From the NCBI GenBank assembly GCA_012519925.1, contig JAAYPF010000227.1:1-57497 (forward strand): a stretch of DNA of 57,497 nucleotides, read 5' to 3'. Shown here piece by piece: positions 52,877-57,497 of this stretch. Position 1 is the stretch's first letter. Each line of letters opens with the position of its first letter. The notes beneath the pieces were generated by a model. The model was given only the letters and a program-made list of their open reading frames with translations, was not told where the DNA came from and did not search any database. Both the position numbers and the translations under genes were made by a program. The DNA is from Clostridiaceae bacterium. GTDB lineage: Bacteria > Bacillota > Clostridia > Acetivibrionales > Acetivibrionaceae.

Positions 52877-53866
52877 TCAAAGCAATTCTTCCCTTAGCTC
52901 AGCACCACTTTTCGGTGAAAGATACGCCGGTGGAATATCAAATACCGTTTTTGCACCGAAAGCCTTCTCCTTAGAAAGTCTGTAAGCAGCTCTCGCATAT
53001 GCAACAAGAATACTTGAAGTAAATTCAGGATTTGAGCCTAGTTTTATTGAGTACTCAACAATATGTGATGTTTCACCATTTTTCCCGGTCTTCCCGGTTC
53101 TAAAAACAAAACCTCCATGGGGTATTCCACTGTGTTCTCTATCAAGCTCTTCTTGCGTAATAAAGTGAACTTGAGTATCATAATCCGCAAAGTAATTAGG
53201 CATGTTCTTAATATCTGACTCTATCTTTGCTTTATCCGCACCCTCTTTAGCAACAACAAAACATTCACGAGCATGCTTCTGACGTGTAGTAAGCTCGGGG
53301 TCTAAGCCCAATCTAACCGCTTCTATTGCCGAATCTATTGGAATAGTATATTGTCTCCCATCCACAACACCATCAACTCTTCTTATGGCATCAGAATGCC
53401 CTTGACTTACTCCCTTACCCCAGAAGGTATAATCTTTTCCTTGAGGAAGAATACAATTGCCGAATAAACGAAGTGTCGAAAACATCCCAGGATCCCAACC
53501 AACAGATATTATAGCGACTTTGCTTGATTTTTTCGCGGTATCATTAATCGCTTCAAAATATTGCGGAATTTTAGCATGAGTATCAAAACTATCTATTGTG
53601 TTAAAAATCGATGCAAACTTTGGACCCTGTTCTGGTAAGTCAGTTGCACTACCTCCACAAAGTATCATCACATCTATCTCATTCTTGTACTGATAGGCAG
53701 ACTCTATAGAACATACTGGTACGCCCTCAGTAATTATATTTAGAGATTTCGGTTCTCTTCTTGTAAATACAGTTACAAGCTCCATATCAGGATTTTGTGC
53801 TATTGCCATTTCAACGCCTTTACCTAAATTCCCATAACCTACTATACCTATTTTTATTTTGCTCAT
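52877..53866 (-). CDS. ddh: meso-diaminopimelate D-dehydrogenase
   Basis: 329 residues, the full family length. The N-terminal NADP-binding motif GIVGYGNLGKGVE is followed by VFTRREPKSL; CGGSATDLPEQGP, SVGWDPGMFSTLRL, GKGVSQGHSDAIRRVDGV and IPHGGFVFRTG are family signatures. It reversibly converts tetrahydrodipicolinate, ammonia and NADPH to meso-diaminopimelate in one step, feeding lysine and peptidoglycan synthesis. ATG 53866 follows GGGGAGGT. It is monocistronic with its own terminator. Confidence 0.95.
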   Translation of the reverse strand: MSKIKIGIVGYGNLGKGVEMAIAQNPDMELVTVFTRREPKSLNIITEGVPVCSIESAYQYKNEIDVMILCGGSATDLPEQGPKFASIFNTIDSFDTHAKIPQYFEAINDTAKKSSKVAIISVGWDPGMFSTLRLFGNCILPQGKDYTFWGKGVSQGHSDAIRRVDGVVDGRQYTIPIDSAIEAVRLGLDPELTTRQKHARECFVVAKEGADKAKIESDIKNMPNYFADYDTQVHFITQEELDREHSGIPHGGFVFRTGKTGKNGETSHIVEYSIKLGSNPEFTSSILVAYARAAYRLSKEKAFGAKTVFDIPPAYLSPKSGAELREELL

Positions 53867-53999
53867 CTACTAATACCTCCCCATTGCATAAAACTGTGAA
53901 AAAAAAATTGCTTTATAAGTTTATCCCATTATTCCTTCTATTTCAATAAAAAATTTTACACTTTAGCTATGTCTTAAATTACCTTCAAAGTTTACGGAA

Positions 54000-56417
54000 C
54001 TACGTATTCAACTCATCCCATTCTTGTTTGGTTATAAGTATTTGCCTTGGTTTGCTTCCATCGGAAGCTCCAACTACTCCCCAAGATTCCATTTGATCTA
54101 AAATTCTCGCTGCTCTAGAATATCCAACTTTAAATTTTCGTTGTATCAATGAAGCAGAGGCTTGCCCCATTTCTAAGACCATTTCAATAACCTGAGGAAG
54201 CAATTCATCATCCTCACTAGCATCCAGCTTTGGAATTTCATTCTGATTGTCTATTTTTTGTAATATTTCCTCATCATATTCTGCACTCTGCAAGGACTTG
54301 ATGTGAGTAACAATTTTATCTACTTCTTTATCCGAAACAAAGCTTCCTTGAACTCGCAATGGTTTTGGTCGACCAATAGGATAAAACAGCATATCCCCCC
54401 GACCTAAAAGTTTCTCTGCTCCTGCCATATCCAATATTGTCCTCGAGTCTATTTGAGAGGAAACTGCAAAAGATATCCTTGAAGGAATATTAGCTTTTAT
54501 TACACCCGTGATAACATTTACCGATGGTCTTTGTGTTGCAATTACTAAATGCATTCCTGCTGCCCTTGCCATTTGTGCCAAACGGCAAATGGAATCCTCC
54601 ACCTCATTTGGAGCTACCATCATCAAATCTGCAAGCTCATCAATAATTATGACTATATGGGGCAGAGTTTCTCCTTCTCCCCTCTCTTTTATTAATTCAT
54701 TGTAGCTACTTAAATCTCTGACATTATTTTCTGCAAAAAGCTTATATCGGGTGGTCATTTCAATTACTGCCCAACTAAGGGCTCCTGCTGCTTTTTTGGG
54801 GTCAGTAACCACAGGAATTAGCAAATGTGGTATTCCGTTGTAAATACCCAATTCAACAACTTTAGGATCCACCATAAGGAGACGTACTTCCGAAGGGGAA
54901 GCTTTATACAAAATACTGACAATTAGTGTATTTATACAAACACTCTTTCCAGAACCAGTAGCACCTGCGATTAAAAGATGGGGCATCTTAGCAATATCCC
55001 CCACTACAACATTTCCCGCTATATCCTTTCCTACAGCAAAAGCCAACTTAGACGGATAATTCTGAAACAGTTCCGATTCAACAACATCCCGAAGAAAAAC
55101 AGGTACATTCTTTTTATTGGGTATTTCAATTCCAACAGCTGCTTTGCCAGGAATGGGAGCTTCTATTCTTACTCCAGTTGCTGCAAGATTGAGTGCAATA
55201 TCATCTGCGAGATTTATAATTTTGCTGACCTTGACTCCCGGATTAGGCTGAAGCTCATATAGAGTAACCGTCGGTCCCTTACTCACATCTAATACCTTTG
55301 CACCAACTCCAAAGCTTGCTAATGTATCAATAAGTTTATAGGAGTTATACTCGATATATTCGTCAAATTCTTCATCATAATTTAATTGTTCGTTTTTTCT
55401 AAGCAACTCAATGGAAGGTTCATATTCCTCCATATTTAATAATCTCTTACCCGATTGAACCAGTTTGCAATCATTTATTGTTTTTTTATCTACTATAACG
55501 GATGAAGTAATTTTTTCATTTTCGGATCTATCCTTAGTATATTTCTGTATTGGTTTATGAGGTATCTCTGGCTTATCTTGATATCTATGAACAGTTGGGT
55601 TGGTTATTTGATTCCTCACTTCTTCTTCCATTAAACTATTATTATCATAAGTTGTATTATCAATATGCAATTCATCCTTATATTCTAACTCGGAATCGAG
55701 TATTTCTTTATCTTCGCTAAAATCCATTTGAATATTAGGTATATTTTTTTCAATAACATCCTCTAAATTCTCGCATATGCTTGTGTCAATCTCACTTTCA
55801 CATTCCTGAGGTTGAACATTAGTTTCTTGTTTGCTTTTTAGGTCAGCTTCCTCAACCACCTTTGTCTTTTCTAATTCTTCCTTTTGGTCTTCTTCCTTTG
55901 GTCTAATGGGATCAAAAGGTGACCTGTAAGGTACAAACTTTTTATTTTCTTCTCCTATAAAACTTTTAGTGGATTGATTTATAGAATTAGTCTTGTTAGG
56001 TGTTTCAATTTTCTGACCACTATCCTCTAGATTATTGCTGGGAATATCCGATGCTTTTCGTTCAGAACCACTCTTTGAAATCTCCCAATTATAGTTATTT
56101 CTATCCCTTCTTTTTCTTCCTCTAGTTTTATTTAATTCATCAATTCCAAAACTACTTTGCAACTTGTTGTTAACTTTTGTAGAGCCTTCTCTTTTCTTCT
56201 TAGACTTATAGTTTGCCGAAAAATAATATATAAAAGTAAAATATGCTGTTATTTCTAAAGAAAATAAAAAGATAAATTTCACCCAATTGCCCCATGTAAG
56301 ATACAATAAAACTCCAATTAAAACACCTTGAAAAATGAAAAAGTTTTTATTTATTCTGAAATTATTCCTTTTCACCTTTGAACGTCTCTTCATTCGTATA
56401 TACATACCCTTCTTCAT
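54000..56417 (-). CDS. FtsK/SpoIIIE-family DNA translocase
   Basis: Up to 805 residues. Only two N-terminal transmembrane helices (about 27-45 and 47-67), where FtsK and SpoIIIE usually have four. A long charged, poorly conserved linker (about 70-335) follows, then the alpha domain (about 345-450), the motor with Walker A GATGSGKS (485-492) and Walker [13 protein letters not shown], and a C-terminal gamma winged helix (about 735-800, [22 protein letters not shown]) that reads chromosome orientation. It pumps DNA through the septum at division or sporulation. The start is uncertain: ATG codons at 56417, 56405 and 56393 are all possible, and none has an ideal ribosome binding site. Confidence 0.92.
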   Translation of the reverse strand: MKKGMYIRMKRRSKVKRNNFRINKNFFIFQGVLIGVLLYLTWGNWVKFIFLFSLEITAYFTFIYYFSANYKSKKKREGSTKVNNKLQSSFGIDELNKTRGRKRRDRNNYNWEISKSGSERKASDIPSNNLEDSGQKIETPNKTNSINQSTKSFIGEENKKFVPYRSPFDPIRPKEEDQKEELEKTKVVEEADLKSKQETNVQPQECESEIDTSICENLEDVIEKNIPNIQMDFSEDKEILDSELEYKDELHIDNTTYDNNSLMEEEVRNQITNPTVHRYQDKPEIPHKPIQKYTKDRSENEKITSSVIVDKKTINDCKLVQSGKRLLNMEEYEPSIELLRKNEQLNYDEEFDEYIEYNSYKLIDTLASFGVGAKVLDVSKGPTVTLYELQPNPGVKVSKIINLADDIALNLAATGVRIEAPIPGKAAVGIEIPNKKNVPVFLRDVVESELFQNYPSKLAFAVGKDIAGNVVVGDIAKMPHLLIAGATGSGKSVCINTLIVSILYKASPSEVRLLMVDPKVVELGIYNGIPHLLIPVVTDPKKAAGALSWAVIEMTTRYKLFAENNVRDLSSYNELIKERGEGETLPHIVIIIDELADLMMVAPNEVEDSICRLAQMARAAGMHLVIATQRPSVNVITGVIKANIPSRISFAVSSQIDSRTILDMAGAEKLLGRGDMLFYPIGRPKPLRVQGSFVSDKEVDKIVTHIKSLQSAEYDEEILQKIDNQNEIPKLDASEDDELLPQVIEMVLEMGQASASLIQRKFKVGYSRAARILDQMESWGVVGASDGSKPRQILITKQEWDELNT

Positions 56418-56520
56418 TAGAATTATTATTCAATCTTATTAATATAACATATTTTCGACATTTTTTGAATCGGGTTATTCCGAAAAAAACATAACAAAAG
56501 AAATTTTCGTATATCTCAAA

Positions 56521-56555
56521 CAAAAACTCCGGGGCATCGAACCCCTCCGTTTTTG
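56521..56555. terminator. symmetrical hairpin, possible bidirectional terminator
   Basis: CAAAAAC (56521-56527) with GTTTTTG (56549-56555), and inside it GGGG (56531-56534) with CCCC (56542-56545), the two stems separated by a TCC/TCC internal loop. T-runs exist on both strands. The minus-strand core GGGGTTCGATGCCCC looks like a tRNA T-arm, but no tRNA body accompanies it. Confidence 0.45.
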
Positions 56556-57019
56556 CCTCTTTCACTTCGTTCGAAAGAAGCGTAACTAGACTTTTTCGCT
56601 CATTTATCTAAAAAGTATTAAATTTTATACTAATATTCAATTCCATTGTTTGTAACCATATTAAAATTATTCATAAATATTTTTTACCGAGTGCTTTTTT
56701 TTTCCTAAAATTATGGTATAATAAAACATATTAATTGAATAATGGCTTATATATGTAAAACATCCAGAATATTTTTCAAACTTGCGTTGTTATATAGCCT
56801 TAATAAAATAATCGGACATATTTTATTTTTTAGATATATTTATTTATACATTCAATTTATTCACTTCAGATGTTTACCCAATACACTCATTTTTTTTGCA
56901 GACTTGTTTTTTTTTTGAATTTGCGATAAAAATCGTTACATATACCCGAATATATATTATAGAATATATATTTTTACAGTTAAAAATTTCATAAGAAAGG
57001 ATGATGCTAAAGTATATAG

Positions 57020-57040
57020 ACGGTTATGGGCACTTACCGT
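57020..57040 (+). other. small stem-loop in the xylanase leader
   Basis: ACGGT (57020-57024) pairs with ACCGT (57036-57040), loop TATGGGCACTT. It lies about 140 nt upstream of the xylanase ATG. It may affect mRNA stability or translation; I do not recognise a riboswitch class. Confidence 0.3.
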
Positions 57041-57178
57041 TGATTAGATATTTCATATTACTATAAATGATAAGTTTTAATTGATAATTATCCTTTTATA
57101 GAATGTGTTGTATCAATAAGAAAGCATGTGTCCGATCCAAATCTTAAATTATTAAGAAAGATGAAAGGAGATCAAAAA

Positions 57179-57497
57179 ATGAAACAAAGATTAAAGGTGC
57201 TTTTTTCAACATTCATGTGTCTTACCTTCCTCACCACCCTATTTTCAGCAAATATACATGCTGGTCCCACTCTTACAAACAATGCAACGGGGAATTTCGA
57301 TGGTTATGACTATGAATATTGGAAAGATCATGGAAATGGAACAATGACTCTTAATGGAGGCGGTACATTTAGTTGTTCTTGGAATAATATTGGTAATATA
57401 TTATTCCGTACAGGTAAAAAACTTGGTTCTACACAGAACTACCAATCATATGGAAATATAGTTATTGATTATGCTTGTGACTATAGACCAAACGGAA
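57179..57497 (+). CDS. GH11 endo-1,4-beta-xylanase, N-terminal part
   Basis: ATG 57179 with AAAGGAG 8 nt upstream; the frame runs off the window after 106 codons. Signal peptide about 1-29 (ending SANIHA). The mature part matches GH11 xylanases: NATGNFDGYDYEYWKD, GTMTLNGGGTFSCSWNNIGN, LFRTGKK and GNIVIDYACDYRPNG. The catalytic glutamates lie beyond the window edge. GH11 enzymes hydrolyse xylan backbones outside the cell; in cellulosomal clostridia they often carry a dockerin, which would be downstream and is not visible. Control by the nearby sigma-I fusion is possible but unproven. Confidence 0.9.
   Translation, partial: MKQRLKVLFSTFMCLTFLTTLFSANIHAGPTLTNNATGNFDGYDYEYWKDHGNGTMTLNGGGTFSCSWNNIGNILFRTGKKLGSTQNYQSYGNIVIDYACDYRPNG

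Larger units (their letters stand above)
56418..57178. other. long AT-rich intergenic region before the GH11 gene
   Basis: 761 bp with no credible gene. It contains the complex hairpin at 56521-56555, followed by another small stem (CTTTC/GAAAG, 56559-56577). T-runs and TATATA-rich DNA around 56890-56980 could hold the xylanase promoter (for example TTACAT ... TATAGA near 56950), and a small stem-loop lies at 57020-57040. The apparent leader of the xylanase mRNA is long, about 200 nt. Confidence 0.45.

Noticed and set aside
56530-56546. tRNA gene suggested by a T-arm-like sequence on the minus strand
   Set aside because: No acceptor, D or anticodon arms can be folded around it.
56362-56565. 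A minus-strand 67-codon ORF overlapping the FtsK start
   Set aside because: It runs through a hairpin and overlaps the translocase gene out of frame, and its composition is unlike a protein.

Overview
The window is low-GC DNA from a cellulosome-forming, anaerobic clostridium, probably of the Acetivibrio/Hungateiclostridium/Ruminiclostridium type. The evidence is a GH11 xylanase cut by the right edge, a secreted M6 protease ending in a type I dockerin, a sigma-I/RsgI-like regulator, a meso-diaminopimelate dehydrogenase, and strong purine-rich ribosome binding sites throughout. No rRNA, tRNA, CRISPR array, intact insertion sequence or prophage was seen.

Layout. 1-2.6 kb is a worn region: the tail of an unidentified gene, a fragment of a clostridial surface protein, the C-terminal piece of an EFR1-type ferredoxin beside an intact nitroreductase, a coding-like remnant, and a DUF554 membrane protein. 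2.8-4.7 kb carries a tyrosine phenol-lyase/tryptophanase-family gene behind a consensus promoter and a roughly 330-nt leader. That leader ends in an intrinsic terminator overlapping the stop codon of a 24-codon ORF, so attenuation is likely. 5.1-28.9 kb is a trans-AT polyketide/nonribosomal peptide cluster on the minus strand. 29.2-31.3 kb holds a palindrome block and an ECF sigma operon with two membrane proteins. 31.7-33.4 kb is a MATE exporter. 33.6-39.6 kb is a two-component system plus a sugar ABC transporter in which a deletion has fused the start of the binding protein to the end of the ATPase. 39.8-43.6 kb has the conserved ACT/PFL-family pair and a GGDEF/EAL protein. 43.9-46.0 kb is a putative radical-SAM DNA repair pair. 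46.1-57.5 kb contains the dockerin protease, a fused sigma-I/RsgI protein, an alpha/beta hydrolase, a GGDEF/HD-GYP protein, Ddh, an FtsK/SpoIIIE translocase and the start of the GH11 xylanase.

How the biosynthetic cluster should work (inference from domain order). A fatty-acyl-AMP-ligase/ACP protein loads a carboxylate. A KS-ACP-Cy-A(Ox)-PCP synthetase extends it, then condenses, cyclises and oxidises cysteine to a thiazole; the A-domain pocket residues DLY...LIW are the cysteine type. A stand-alone KS then works with a separate protein that carries the post-KS linker, half a condensation domain, a gutted adenylation domain and a carrier protein. Extender units come from a free-standing acyltransferase. 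FkbH, ACP, acyl-CoA dehydrogenase and hydroxyacyl-CoA dehydrogenase homologues together form the hydroxymalonyl-ACP pathway, and no O-methyltransferase is present. CysE probably supplies cysteine, a MacB-type ABC pair exports or protects, a type II thioesterase edits or releases, and an orphan NarL-type regulator probably controls expression.

The two most unusual items are the single-chain sigma-I/RsgI fusion at 48428-50038 and the split, half-domain final module of the biosynthetic cluster.
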